Source of the DNA: an uncultured Actinotalea sp.
Lineage (GTDB): Bacteria; Actinomycetota; Actinomycetes; Actinomycetales; Cellulomonadaceae
NCBI RefSeq assembly: GCF_946885855.1
Contig: NZ_CAMPHH010000221.1
Span: 1 to 5,741, forward strand
Direction: 5' to 3'
Length of the DNA: 5,741 nt
A program made the position numbers and the translations under genes. Below the pieces are notes generated by a model. The model searched no databases. It was not told where the DNA came from and saw nothing but the letters and a program-made list of their open reading frames with translations. Below, piece after piece: positions 5,681-5,741 of the stretch (its first letter is position 1; each line of letters starts with the position of its first letter).

Positions 5681-5741
5681 GCACAGCCCGATCTGCAGCT
5701 CGATCCGCAGCCCGACCTGCCCCGCGCGCGCACCGCCCCGC
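5677..5741 (+). CDS. Start of a downstream gene translationally coupled to the MMPL transporter; 3' end outside window
   Basis: The GTG at 5677–5679 overlaps the transporter stop (TGA 5678–5680) as GTGA, a typical arrangement for coupled translation in actinomycete operons. The 21 visible codons read V-S-T-A-R-S-A-A-R-S-A-A-R-P-A-P-R-A-H-R-P with no stop. They form a basic Ala/Arg/Pro N-terminus like the cytosolic leader of a membrane protein. Too little is present to name it. In related actinobacterial loci, YhgE/Pip-type membrane proteins often follow TetR–MMPL pairs, so that is the leading guess from general knowledge, not from this sequence. A weak GGTGG upstream is the only RBS candidate. 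Confidence 0.5.
   Translation, partial: MSTARSAARSAARPAPRAHRP

Overview
The window looks like chromosomal DNA from a very high-G+C actinomycete, probably Actinomycetota/Micrococcales of the Cellulomonas–Cellulosimicrobium–Isoptericola type. This rests on near-exclusive G/C in third codon positions, GTG starts, Arg/Ala/Val-rich proteins, and the style of the MMPL and P450 proteins. No database search was possible, so the genus is an inference. There is no tRNA, rRNA, CRISPR array, insertion sequence or obvious mobile element.

Left part, minus strand. Positions 1–545 hold the N-terminal half of a Ca2+/Na+ antiporter (CaCA/YrbG type), which runs off the left edge. Just upstream of it on the same strand is a complete soluble bacterial cytochrome P450 (588–1808). 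A 170-bp gap (1809–1978) separates the P450 from a TetR-family repressor gene, also on the minus strand (1979–2668). This gap carries two identical 13-bp elements, each containing a 12-bp palindrome. They could be an operator pair for the P450 or a hairpin that ends tetR transcription.

Right part, plus strand. A 231-bp divergent control region (2669–2899) separates tetR from a large MMPL/RND-type membrane transporter gene (2900–5680). The region contains an AT-rich island with two adjacent palindromes (2815–2847 and 2848–2865) overlapping plausible promoter elements, plus a third smaller palindrome at 2781–2797. This is the classic layout of a TetR repressor controlling itself and a divergent efflux or export gene. 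A further plus-strand gene starts in a GTGA overlap with the transporter stop codon (5677) and leaves the window after 21 codons.

The most unusual item is the last ~205 residues of the MMPL protein. They read like an ABC-transporter nucleotide-binding domain whose Walker A lysine, catalytic glutamate, signature motif and H-loop histidine are all missing. It appears to be an RND-type permease fused to a pseudo-ATPase domain and translationally coupled to the next gene. The working model is a TetR-regulated membrane export module (MMPL–pseudoNBD plus a downstream partner) next to an unrelated P450 and antiporter pair.
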